The notes below the pieces were generated by a model, which worked only from the letters and a program-made list of their open reading frames with translations, searched no databases and was not told the origin of the DNA. Positions 1 through 6,205 of a stretch of 6,240 bases of DNA are shown here, piece after piece. Origin of the DNA: Alphaproteobacteria bacterium (GTDB lineage Bacteria > Pseudomonadota > Alphaproteobacteria > Rhizobiales > Aestuariivirgaceae); assembly GCA_024639035.1 (NCBI GenBank), contig JAHEJE010000180.1:1-6240 (forward strand), given 5' to 3'. A program made the translations under genes and the position numbers. Each line of letters begins with the position of its first letter. The stretch's first letter is position 1.

Positions 1-1679
1 CGCCGTTCGTGCTGGATTTCGGTCAGCAGACCGGTCACCGCCGCCTGCACCGACACATCGAGCGCCGAGACCGGTTCGTCTGCGACCACCACTGCCGCCT
101 CGCCGCCGAACGCCCGGGCGATGCCGATGCGCTGTTTCTGGCCGCCGGACAACTGTCGCGGCCGGCGATGGGCGAAATCGCGCGGCAGCTTGACCAGGTC
201 GAGCAGTTCCATGACCTTTCGATTGGCCTCTTCCTTGCTCGACGCCACGCCGAACTTGCGCAATACCCGCGCGATCTGCGCGCCCACCGAGTGGCTCGGA
301 TTGAGCGTCTCGAACGGGTTCTGGAACACCATCTGCAGGTTGCCGACCAGCTGCGGCGCCCGTTTGGCAACCGGTTTGTGGCCGACATCCTCGCCGTTCA
401 GCAGCACCTCGCCGCCGGTCGCCTCTTCCAGCCCCATCAGCACCTTGGCGAACGTCGACTTGCCGCAGCCGGATTCACCGACAATCGCCACCGTCTCGGC
501 CTCGCGGGCGGTGAAATCGAGCTTCTCGTTGGCCTTCACATAGCGCACCCGCTTGCCCGAGATCAGTGCTTTCAAGGAGCTGTCATGCACCTCGTAGTAC
601 TTCTGCATGTTCTTGACTTCGAGCACCGTGGGCCCGAATTCGGCCTTCAGCTGCGGCGGCATTTCCGGCTTGTGCTTGTCCCAGTCGATCTCCTCATAGC
701 GCGCGCAGCGCACCGTATGGCCCGGATCGCCGTCGACCTTTCGCATCGACAACAGGTCGGTGTTGCACCGCCCATCCTGGAAGAAGTCGCAGCGCGGACC
801 GAAATAGCACCCTTTCGGCCGCTCGTGCGGCAACGGCAGCTGGCCGCGGATCGGCACCAGCGGATGCGAATGGCGGTCGGTGCCCGGCAGCGGGATCGAC
901 GAAAACAACCCCCGCGTATAGGGGTGGCGCATGTGGTCGAACACCTGCCCGACCGTGCCCAGCTCGACCGCCTGACCCGAGTACATCACCGTGATCCGGT
1001 CGCAGGTCTCAAGGATCAGACCGAGGTTGTGCGAGATGTAGATCATCGACGTGCCGAACCGCTCGGAAATGTCCTTGACCAGTTCGACCACGCCGGCTTC
1101 CACCGTCACATCGAGCGCCGTCGTCGGCTCATCCAGCAGCAGCAGCTTGGGGCTCGACAGCAGCGCCATGGCGATGATCACCCGTTGCTGCTGGCCGCCG
1201 GAAAGCTGATGCGGGTATGAATTCATGATCCGGTCGGGGTCGGGCAGACGCACCGCTTCGAGCATCTCGCGCGACCGCCGGTAGGCCTCCTCCTCCGACA
1301 CTTTCTCATGGATGATCAGCACTTCCATGAGCTGGAACTTGATCAGCATCGATGGATTGAGCGATGCCATCGGCTCCTGGTAGACCATCGAAATCGCCGA
1401 GCCGCGAATGTCGCGCAGCTCGTCCTCGCTCATGGTGCGCATGTCGCGGCCCATGAACTTGATCTCGCCGCTGACGATGGCGCCGTTCTTGCCCATGTGC
1501 TGCATGATCGCCAGCGCGACCGTCGACTTGCCGCAACCGGACTCACCGACGATGCCGACCGCTTCGCCGGGCATCACCGTCAGATTGAAGTCGACGACGG
1601 CGGGAATTTCTCCCGAGCGCGTGTAGTACGAGATCGAGACGTTGTTGCACTCCAGGACCGGGGTTTGATCGTTTGCCAT
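1..1679 (-). CDS. Tandem (DppD-DppF-like fused) ATP-binding protein of a peptide-type ABC importer, 3' end cut by window edge
   Basis: This cytoplasmic ATPase powers the importer formed with the two permeases encoded just upstream. It begins at ATG 1679 behind GGGGAAGAG, 11 nt after the DppC-type stop, and stays open to base 1 (559 codons seen). The first ABC domain has Walker A GESGCGKST (residues 45-53), Q-loop Q101, signature LSGGQ (159-163), Walker B LLLLDEP (179-185) and switch H217. An HPYT segment (252-255) and cysteines 291, 297, 305 and 325 follow, which is the oligopeptide-transporter C-terminal region. The second domain starts near residue 351, with Walker A GESGCGKST (401-409), Q453, LSGGQ (510-514), Walker B VVVADEP (530-536) and D-loop SALD (538-541). 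Its H-loop and tail lie outside the window. Both sites look catalytically intact. Fused ATPases of this family are usually 550-700 residues, so little is missing. The substrate is unknown: peptides, opines, nickel and other solutes are all carried by this class. Confidence 0.95.
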   Translation of the reverse strand, partial: MANDQTPVLECNNVSISYYTRSGEIPAVVDFNLTVMPGEAVGIVGESGCGKSTVALAIMQHMGKNGAIVSGEIKFMGRDMRTMSEDELRDIRGSAISMVYQEPMASLNPSMLIKFQLMEVLIIHEKVSEEEAYRRSREMLEAVRLPDPDRIMNSYPHQLSGGQQQRVIIAMALLSSPKLLLLDEPTTALDVTVEAGVVELVKDISERFGTSMIYISHNLGLILETCDRITVMYSGQAVELGTVGQVFDHMRHPYTRGLFSSIPLPGTDRHSHPLVPIRGQLPLPHERPKGCYFGPRCDFFQDGRCNTDLLSMRKVDGDPGHTVRCARYEEIDWDKHKPEMPPQLKAEFGPTVLEVKNMQKYYEVHDSSLKALISGKRVRYVKANEKLDFTAREAETVAIVGESGCGKSTFAKVLMGLEEATGGEVLLNGEDVGHKPVAKRAPQLVGNLQMVFQNPFETLNPSHSVGAQIARVLRKFGVASSKEEANRKVMELLDLVKLPRDFAHRRPRQLSGGQKQRIGIARAFGGEAAVVVADEPVSALDVSVQAAVTGLLTEIQHER

Positions 1680-1681
1680 TT

Positions 1682-1690
1682 CTCTTCCCC
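1682..1690 (-). promoter_or_regulatory. Ribosome binding site of the tandem ATPase
   Basis: GGGGAAGAG on the minus strand fills the short gap between the upstream permease stop (TAG, 1693-1691) and ATG 1679. The G-run ends 7 nt before the start codon. This fixes the start and supports translation from the shared mRNA. Confidence 0.7.
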
Positions 1691-2647
1691 CTAGTCGCGC
1701 AGTGAGATTTCACGCAGGCCGTCGGCCAGCAGGTTCAAGCCAAGCACCAGCGAAGAAATCGCGAAGGCCGGCCACAGCATGGCGTTCATTCCGAATGAGC
1801 CGAATTTCTGCGCATCGGAGATCATCTTGCCCCAGTCCGGATCGGGCGGCGGCAGGCCGAGGGCCAGATAGCCGAGCAGCGCAATGGTGATGATCACATA
1901 GCCGAGCCGCAGGCAGCCATCGACGATCAGCGGTCCGCGCGCATTCGGCAGCAGTTCGACCAGCATGATGTACAGCGGAGTTTCGCCGCGCACCTCAGCT
2001 GCCGCGATGTAGTCGCGGGTCTTCAGGTCGAGCACCAGCCCGCGCACGATACGCGCCACCGCCGGTGCCGTGCCGAAGGTCACCGCAACGATGATGATCA
2101 CGCCCGACACGACGATCGGATCGAGCCCGAGCCTGTCCGACAGCAGCCGGCCGAAGTTCGAGGACGGGCCGAAATTCGTCAGGATGACGAGATACAGCAC
2201 CATCAGCGGGAACGACAGCAGCACATTGCCGAAGAACGAGATGATCTCGTCCCACCAGCCGCCGCGATAGCCGGCGATGACGCCCAGCATCATGCCGACG
2301 GCATAAGCGACAATCGTCGCCGCCGCCGACCAGAACAGCACCAGCCGCGATCCCCACACCAGCCGGGACAGGATGTCGCGTCCGCGGTCGTCGGTGCCGA
2401 GCCAGTAAAAGGCCCCATCCGGCATCGACGTCAGCCAGGGTTTCAACAGGGCCGCGGCATCTTGCGACAGCGGATCCTTCACCGGAAGGATCGGCGCCAG
2501 CAGGGCCACCAGGATCCAGAAACACACCAGGAATGCCCCGATCATGCCGATCCGTGATTCGCGCAGCAGCCCGACGGCGCGCGCAAACCGTTTGAAGCCG
2601 GTCGGGCGGTCTGTTTGAGCGTTACCGTTAGCGGTCTCGTCACTCAT
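1691..2647 (-). CDS. DppC-type ABC transporter permease
   Basis: An inner-membrane permease (BPD_transp_1 fold), the second channel half of the peptide-type importer. I chose the ATG at 2647 (318 aa) because AGGAGG at 2661-2656 lies 8 nt upstream. The ATG at 2653 (320 aa) is only 2 nt from that site. A hydrophilic N-terminus is followed by a first membrane helix at about 33-54. The DppC hallmark GTDDRGRDILSR is at 84-95. The cytoplasmic ATPase-coupling (EAA) loop is at about 212-242, with AAAEVRGE and ELLPN. The segment LGLPPPDPDWGKMIS (263-277) and the ending LLADGLREISLRD are also typical of the subfamily. Length is normal (about 280-320). It lies between the DppB-type gene and the ATPase with gaps of 12 and 11 nt, so the three are almost certainly cotranscribed. 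Nothing looks damaged. The transported solute cannot be read from the sequence. Confidence 0.95.
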   Translation of the reverse strand: MSDETANGNAQTDRPTGFKRFARAVGLLRESRIGMIGAFLVCFWILVALLAPILPVKDPLSQDAAALLKPWLTSMPDGAFYWLGTDDRGRDILSRLVWGSRLVLFWSAAATIVAYAVGMMLGVIAGYRGGWWDEIISFFGNVLLSFPLMVLYLVILTNFGPSSNFGRLLSDRLGLDPIVVSGVIIIVAVTFGTAPAVARIVRGLVLDLKTRDYIAAAEVRGETPLYIMLVELLPNARGPLIVDGCLRLGYVIITIALLGYLALGLPPPDPDWGKMISDAQKFGSFGMNAMLWPAFAISSLVLGLNLLADGLREISLRD

Positions 2648-2655
2648 TGTCATCG

Positions 2656-2661
2656 CCTCCT
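2656..2661 (-). promoter_or_regulatory. Ribosome binding site that decides the DppC start
   Basis: A perfect AGGAGG on the minus strand overlaps the DppB stop codon (TAG, 2662-2660). Its spacing is 2 nt to the first in-frame ATG (2653) and 8 nt to the second (2647), so the second is favoured. Confidence 0.75.
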
Positions 2662-3592
2662 AACTGAACCGGATCCGCGGATTGAGCATCGTGTAGCCCA
2701 CATCCGAGATGAACTGCGACAGCACCGCCACGAATACCGCCACCATCGTACAGGCCTCGACCATGTAGATGTCGCCGAACAGCGAGGCGTCATAGAGCAG
2801 TTTTCCGAACCCCTTGTAGGAGAAAAACACCTCGACCACGATCACACCCGACAGCAGATAGTTGAGCTGCAGGATCATCACCGTGAACGGGGCGATCAGC
2901 GCATTGCGCAGCGCATGCTTCATCACCACCTGTTTGAACGGCAGCCCCTTGAGGATCGCGGTACGGACGTATTGCGAGGTGATCACCTCGGCCATTGAGG
3001 CGCGCGTCATGCGCGTGTAGTAGCCGAAGTTGTACAGCACCAGCACCATCACCGGCAGCACCAGCTCGTTGAGCGCCACGCCGTTGGAGAACGGCGACGT
3101 GCCGGGCAGCCAGTCGAGCCAGAACACGAAGATCGCCACCAGGAAGGTTGCCGATGCGAACTCCGGCACCGAGGTGGTCAGAACCGAAGCGACGGTAATC
3201 GCGCGGTCCCGAAAGCTGCCTTCGGCGATGCCCGACAGCACGCCCATCACCAGCGATATCGAAACCGTGATGGTGAACACGCAGCCGGCCAGCAGGATGG
3301 TGTTCTTCAGGTGCGACCAGACCAGCTCCGACACCGGCGCCGACAATTGCAGCGAAGTGCCCATGTCACCGCGGACGAAGTTCCACACCCACTCGAAGTA
3401 GCGGGTCAGGAACGGCGCGTTCAGGCCCTGCTGCTCGACCCACTTCAACCTCTGATCCATGGTTGAATACTGACCGAGCACCTTCTGGGCAAGGTTGAGT
3501 TTGTCGCCTTCGAAGATGACAAAGAGAATGAAAGAGATGGTCAGCATGATCAAGATCATGGAGCCAAGTCTCTTGGCGGCCAGTGCCAGCAT
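2660..3592 (-). CDS. DppB-type ABC transporter permease
   Basis: An inner-membrane permease and first gene of the transporter operon, which pairs with the DppC-type protein to form the channel. I chose ATG 3592 (310 aa): the protein then begins MLALAAKRLGSMILIML, matching the usual DppB start with a membrane helix at about 9-27, and a G-run (3602-3597) sits just upstream. A TTG at 3604 in the same frame would add four residues and has no better ribosome site. The conserved extracytoplasmic GDMGTS is at 75-80. Further helices lie near 98-122, 131-158, 177-193, 236-257 and 280-302. The ATPase-coupling loop is at about 207-232 (QYVRTAILKGL, then KHALRNAL). Typical C-terminal motifs are VVVEVFFSYKGFGKLL (251-266, starting IVVE) and LNPRIRF at the end. 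Length is normal. No substrate-binding protein gene precedes it, so its binding protein must be encoded downstream of the ATPase or elsewhere. Confidence 0.95.
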   Translation of the reverse strand: MLALAAKRLGSMILIMLTISFILFVIFEGDKLNLAQKVLGQYSTMDQRLKWVEQQGLNAPFLTRYFEWVWNFVRGDMGTSLQLSAPVSELVWSHLKNTILLAGCVFTITVSISLVMGVLSGIAEGSFRDRAITVASVLTTSVPEFASATFLVAIFVFWLDWLPGTSPFSNGVALNELVLPVMVLVLYNFGYYTRMTRASMAEVITSQYVRTAILKGLPFKQVVMKHALRNALIAPFTVMILQLNYLLSGVIVVEVFFSYKGFGKLLYDASLFGDIYMVEACTMVAVFVAVLSQFISDVGYTMLNPRIRFS

Positions 3593-3759
3593 GTTCCCCC
3601 CCAATTATGCTTTTCAACCGAAGCGCGGGTTGGGTCCCGGGCAAGGGCTTGTGACGGGCTTTGTGCCTCTTGTTGCCGTCAATCCTAAACGCTGGCGTTG
3701 CAAACCGCGCGCTCATCGCGGCATTTCTGCGCCCCAAAGCGTCAGGATCGACGGCCGCG

Positions 3760-3789
3760 ATCATAACGACAAGCACCGCCGGCGCGCAA
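3760..3789 (-). promoter_or_regulatory. Candidate promoter for the ABC transporter operon
   Basis: On the minus strand TTGCGC (3789-3784) is followed after 18 nt by TATGAT (3765-3760), one mismatch from the consensus -10. The -35 matches only at TTG. Transcription would begin near 3753 and leave a leader of about 160 nt before ATG 3592. This is a pattern match only. Confidence 0.25.
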
Positions 3790-3860
3790 CCCGTGATCAA
3801 ATCTCACGGTCCGGCAGCCACGGAATCTTAACCGCTGGCGTGCTATCAGCGAGCCTGGAA

Positions 3861-3866
3861 GAGGGG
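3861..3866 (+). promoter_or_regulatory. Ribosome binding site of the glycosyltransferase gene
   Basis: GAGGGG lies 5 nt before ATG 3872 and fixes that start. Confidence 0.7.
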
Positions 3867-3871
3867 TGTAA

Positions 3872-4852
3872 ATGGCCGTCAGGCGCACATCTGCAAAGGC
3901 ATCACAGGAGCCGGTCCTGTTGTCCATCGTTGTGCCGATGTACAACGAGGAGGGCGGCGTTGGCCTGTTCTTCGACCGTCTCGAACCGGTTCTTCAGGCC
4001 ATCACCGAAGACTACGAGATCATCTGCGTCGACGACGGTTCGAGCGATGGCACCTATGATAAACTCCTCGAACACCGGACCCGCGATGGTCGCATCAAGG
4101 TCATCAACCTGTCGCGCAATTTCGGCAAGGATACCGCATTGTCAGCCGGTCTCGACCACGCCTTCGGCCGCGCCGTGGTGCCGATCGACGCCGATCTGCA
4201 GGACCCGCCCGAACTCATCGCCGACATGATGGAGAAGTGGCGCGAAGGCTTCGAGGTGGTTTACGCCCGCCGCGCCGACCGGGCCAGCGACACCGCCACC
4301 AAGCGGGTCACGGCAAACTGGTTCTACCGCATCTACAACGCCATCGCCGATATCGACATCCCGCAGAACGCCGGTGACTTCCGGCTGCTCGACCAGCGCG
4401 TCATCGCCGCCCTGCGCAATTTGCCCGAACGCAACCGCTTCATGAAGGGCCTGTTCGCCTGGGTTGGATATAAACAGGCCAGTGTCGAATATATTCGCGA
4501 GGAGCGCGCTCATGGCGAGACCAAGTGGAAGTACTGGCAGCTGTGGAATTTCGCCCTCGACGGCATCACCGGTTCGAGCACCTTTCCCTTGCGGGTGTGG
4601 ACCTATTTCGGCCTGGCGGTGTTCGTCTTCGCCGTCATCTATGCGATCATCCTCAGCATCGACGTCCTGATCCACGGCGTCGACGTGCCCGGCTATGCCT
4701 CGACCATGGTGGCGGTGCTGTTCCTCGGCGGCATCAACATCCTCGCCACCGGCATCATCGGTGAATATCTCGGCCGCATCTTCACCGAAGTCCGTAGCCG
4801 CCCGCTTTACCTGGTGCGCGAGATGCACGGCATCGAACATCGTATATACTAG
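3872..4852 (+). CDS. GtrB/DPM-type family 2 glycosyltransferase (polyprenyl-phosphate sugar transferase)
   Basis: Enzymes of this family transfer a hexose from a nucleotide sugar to polyprenyl phosphate on the cytoplasmic face of the inner membrane. The 326-residue protein has a GT-A fold start LSIVVPMYNEE (17-27), the nucleotide-binding DDGSSDGT (54-61), LSRNFGKDTALSAG (80-93) and the metal-binding DADLQDPP (106-113). GDFRLLD (168-174) and RFMKGLFAWVG (189-199) are typical of the GtrB/DPM1 branch, as is EERAHGETKW (210-219). Two membrane helices follow at about 245-267 and 276-300, then IIGEYLGRIFTEVRSRPLY, the usual bacterial GtrB-like tail. Length is normal (about 310-340) and all key residues are present. 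It is the first gene of an operon with a methyltransferase and a GtrA-type protein, which supports a lipid-linked sugar role. The sugar is not readable from the sequence. ArnC-like or dolichol-phosphate-mannose-synthase-like activity are alternatives in the same family. Confidence 0.95.
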   Translation: MAVRRTSAKASQEPVLLSIVVPMYNEEGGVGLFFDRLEPVLQAITEDYEIICVDDGSSDGTYDKLLEHRTRDGRIKVINLSRNFGKDTALSAGLDHAFGRAVVPIDADLQDPPELIADMMEKWREGFEVVYARRADRASDTATKRVTANWFYRIYNAIADIDIPQNAGDFRLLDQRVIAALRNLPERNRFMKGLFAWVGYKQASVEYIREERAHGETKWKYWQLWNFALDGITGSSTFPLRVWTYFGLAVFVFAVIYAIILSIDVLIHGVDVPGYASTMVAVLFLGGINILATGIIGEYLGRIFTEVRSRPLYLVREMHGIEHRIY

Positions 4853-4863
4853 GGTCCGTAGCC

Positions 4864-5598
4864 ATGCAGCGCGACGTTTATGAAAGACTGGACCGGATCG
4901 AAGATCGCCACTGGTGGTTCGTCGCTCGTCGTGCCGTTCTGAGCGCGGCCATCGAAAGGCTCGGCAAGCTCAACCGCCAATCCAAGATACTTGAGGCCGG
5001 CTGCGGAACCGGCGGCAATCTCGCCATGCTGTCCGGCTTCGGCGATCTTGTTGCCTTCGAGCCGGACGATGATGCCCGCCAGATGGCCTCGCACAAACAC
5101 ACCTGCGAAATCCTCGAAGGTTATCTGCCCGAGGGCATCCCCTACGACGACCGCCGTTTCGATCTGATCGCCGCCTTCGACGTCATCGAGCATGTCGAGC
5201 GCGATGTCGAAAGCCTGGCGGCGCTGCGCATGCGGCTCAACCCGGGCGGTCGGCTGATCATGTCGGTGCCGGCCCTGCCATGGCTGTGGAGCGCTCACGA
5301 CGAGCACCACCACCACTTCCGCCGCTATACTCGCGACAGCTTGAATGCTGCATTGAAGGACGCCGGTTTCGCGAACATCGAGATCACCTATTACAACACG
5401 CTGCTGTTCCCGCTGGTTGCCGGCGTGCGCGGTATCAAGAAGCTGTTCAATCTGTCCGACAGTTCCGACGACCACCTGCCGGCCGCCCCGGTCAACGCCC
5501 TGTTGCGGATGATATTCGCCAGCGAACGGTTCCTGATCGGCCGCGTCAACCTGCCCATCGGCGTGTCGCTTCTCGCCGTCGCCGAGAGCGACCGGTAG
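4864..5598 (+). CDS. Class I SAM-dependent methyltransferase
   Basis: A 244-residue soluble methyltransferase of the Methyltransf_11/12/23 group. Motif I is ILEAGCGTGGN (42-52), the acidic end of strand 2 is FEPD (65-68), and the motif at strand 4 is DLIAAFDVIEHV (100-111). The post-motif segment LNPGGRLIMSVPA (125-137) is followed by HDEHHHHFRRY (145-155). That stretch fits the HD....H.RRY pattern I recall in methyltransferases encoded near sugar-nucleotide and glycan genes. An N-terminal HWWF (16-19) is also common in that group. The start ATG is 11 nt after the glycosyltransferase stop, with only a weak AGGG (4851-4854) overlapping that stop. The acceptor is unknown. From context, a lipid-linked or nucleotide sugar, or a glycan terminus, is a reasonable guess, but a small-molecule or quinone acceptor is not excluded. 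Confidence 0.9.
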   Translation: MQRDVYERLDRIEDRHWWFVARRAVLSAAIERLGKLNRQSKILEAGCGTGGNLAMLSGFGDLVAFEPDDDARQMASHKHTCEILEGYLPEGIPYDDRRFDLIAAFDVIEHVERDVESLAALRMRLNPGGRLIMSVPALPWLWSAHDEHHHHFRRYTRDSLNAALKDAGFANIEITYYNTLLFPLVAGVRGIKKLFNLSDSSDDHLPAAPVNALLRMIFASERFLIGRVNLPIGVSLLAVAESDR

Positions 5599-5602
5599 CA
5601 CC

Positions 5603-6004
5603 ATGCTGCTGCGCCAGCTCAAGCGCTTTGCCGTCACCGGCGGTGCCGCCACCGTTGCCCATGTGCTGGCCGGCCTGGCGCTGCACCACCTGGTCGGCCT
5701 GTCGCCGCTGTGGGCAAACTTCCTTGCTTTCCTCACCGCCTGGAGCGTCAGTTATCTCGGCAACTGGTTCTGGACCTTCGAGGCCCGCACCACCCACCGC
5801 TACTCCGCGCCGCGCTTTCTCGTCGTCGCGCTCGGCAGTTTCGCCCTCAACCAGGCCATCGTCTGGTTCACCACCGGTGTTCTCGACTGGCCGTTCTGGC
5901 TGGCGCTCGTGCCCGTGGTGATCATCGTCCCCACCACCGGTTTCCTCGCCAGCCGCTACTGGGCCTACAACGATAAGCGTTCGCCCGCATCGGGCACCTC
6001 CTGA
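5603..6004 (+). CDS. GtrA-family four-helix membrane protein
   Basis: A 133-residue integral membrane protein of the GtrA family (PF04138 type). Members are thought to flip or help present polyprenyl-phosphate-linked sugars across the inner membrane for cell-surface glycosylation. The start RFAVTGGAATVAHVL (8-22) matches the family's F..vGg.at..h pattern. The first loop and second helix hold LWANFLAF (36-43) and SYLGNWFWTF (50-59), the most conserved family segment. Helices lie near 9-30, 36-58, 70-92 and 97-118. A SRYWAY (117-122) segment and a short polar tail end the protein. Length is typical (120-150). It begins 4 nt after the methyltransferase stop with no strong ribosome site, so translational coupling is likely. 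Pairing with a GtrB-type transferase two genes upstream is the classic partner arrangement. A GtrC-like transferase, which completes the phage-type gtr set, is not in the window. Confidence 0.93.
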   Translation: MLLRQLKRFAVTGGAATVAHVLAGLALHHLVGLSPLWANFLAFLTAWSVSYLGNWFWTFEARTTHRYSAPRFLVVALGSFALNQAIVWFTTGVLDWPFWLALVPVVIIVPTTGFLASRYWAYNDKRSPASGTS

Positions 6005-6012
6005 CGCGGCCG

Positions 6013-6126
6013 CAGGGCAATCGCATATCACTTTGGCCTCAATTTCCTGCTTTCCTCGGGCTTGACCCGAGGACGGCAAAATCTGCCGCCATCGGGATGA
6101 CGCCAAAGTCAGTTGCGATTGCCCTG
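6013..6126. repeat. 114-bp palindromic intergenic element with nested hairpins
   Basis: Perfect 13-bp inverted arms (6013-6025 and 6114-6126, CAGGGCAATCGCA and its complement) enclose a second 8-bp paired block (6030-6037 with 6102-6109) and a 3-bp block (6039-6041 with 6098-6100). About 25 of 29 arm positions pair. The centre holds two hairpins: TCCTCGGG/CCCGAGGA around loop cttga (6053-6073), and CGGCA/TGCCG around aaatc (6074-6088). The element starts 8 bp after the gtrA-like stop and carries no open frame of note. The inner hairpin matches a palindrome I recall as frequent between genes in alphaproteobacteria. No target-site duplication is evident. It could be a MITE-like element, a REP/RIME-type repeat or a structured 3' end acting as a terminator. 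Confidence 0.8.
6053..6073. repeat. Inner hairpin TCCTCGGG-cttga-CCCGAGGA
   Basis: A perfect 8-bp stem with a 5-nt loop at the heart of the larger palindrome. No T-run follows on either strand, so it is not a textbook Rho-independent terminator, although it may protect or end the operon transcript. Confidence 0.8.
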
Positions 6127-6190
6127 AACGCCGCCACAGGGCATCGGTTGTCATCTCACCCCGGTACACCCGTCAGCAGATCGAACGCCC

Positions 6191-6205
6191 GGCGCCGCTG
6201 GCGCC
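6191..6205 (-). terminator. GC-rich hairpin GGCGCC-N3-GGCGCC
   Basis: A 6-bp stem with a 3-nt loop begins at the last base of the stop codon of the probable right-edge minus-strand gene. It lacks a T-run, and each arm is itself palindromic, so a terminator role is only suggested by its position. Confidence 0.25.

Larger units (their letters stand above)
3593..3871. promoter_or_regulatory. Divergent intergenic region between the transporter and glycosyltransferase operons
   Basis: 279 bp separate the two divergent start codons, so promoters for both operons should lie here. Reading both strands I find one candidate minus-strand promoter (listed separately) and no convincing -35/-10 pair on the plus strand; the closest -10-like word is TATCAG at 3844-3849 with no matching -35. 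A short dyad, GTGA-N7-TCAC (3793-3807), sits just upstream of the candidate -35. Open frames across this stretch lack family motifs and cross both starts, so I call no gene here. Confidence 0.6.

Noticed and set aside
9..1220. A 403-codon open frame on the plus strand opposite the tandem ATPase
   Set aside because: It is rich in H, R, L and A with no recognisable domain, and lies fully antisense to a gene with intact Walker, signature and switch motifs. Long antisense frames are expected in GC-rich coding DNA.
3604..3604. TTG at 3604 as the start of the DppB-type permease
   Set aside because: It adds only four residues (with two glycines from a G-run that more likely serves as the ribosome site). 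ATG 3592 gives the normal family N-terminus.
3604..3609. CATAAT on the minus strand as a -10 box for the transporter operon
   Set aside because: It lies only about 12 nt from ATG 3592, which would leave almost no leader, and no -35-like hexamer occurs 16-18 nt upstream.
3677..3682. TTGACG on the minus strand as a -35 box
   Set aside because: The hexamers 17-18 nt downstream are GC-rich (GCCCGT, CCCGTC) and do not resemble a -10 box.
3495..4229. A plus-strand frame spanning the divergent region and the glycosyltransferase start
   Set aside because: It overlaps the DppB-type start on one side and the first third of the glycosyltransferase in another frame. It lacks motifs and is rich in R, S and T.
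4849..5736. A 295-codon minus-strand frame opposite the methyltransferase
   Set aside because: It is the mirror of a gene with clear SAM-binding motifs, its composition is typical of a shadow frame, and it has no ribosome site in a sensible context.
5546..6169. A 207-codon minus-strand frame across the gtrA-like gene and the palindrome
   Set aside because: It is antisense to a clear GtrA-family gene, crosses the repeat element, has low-complexity composition and shows no family motif.
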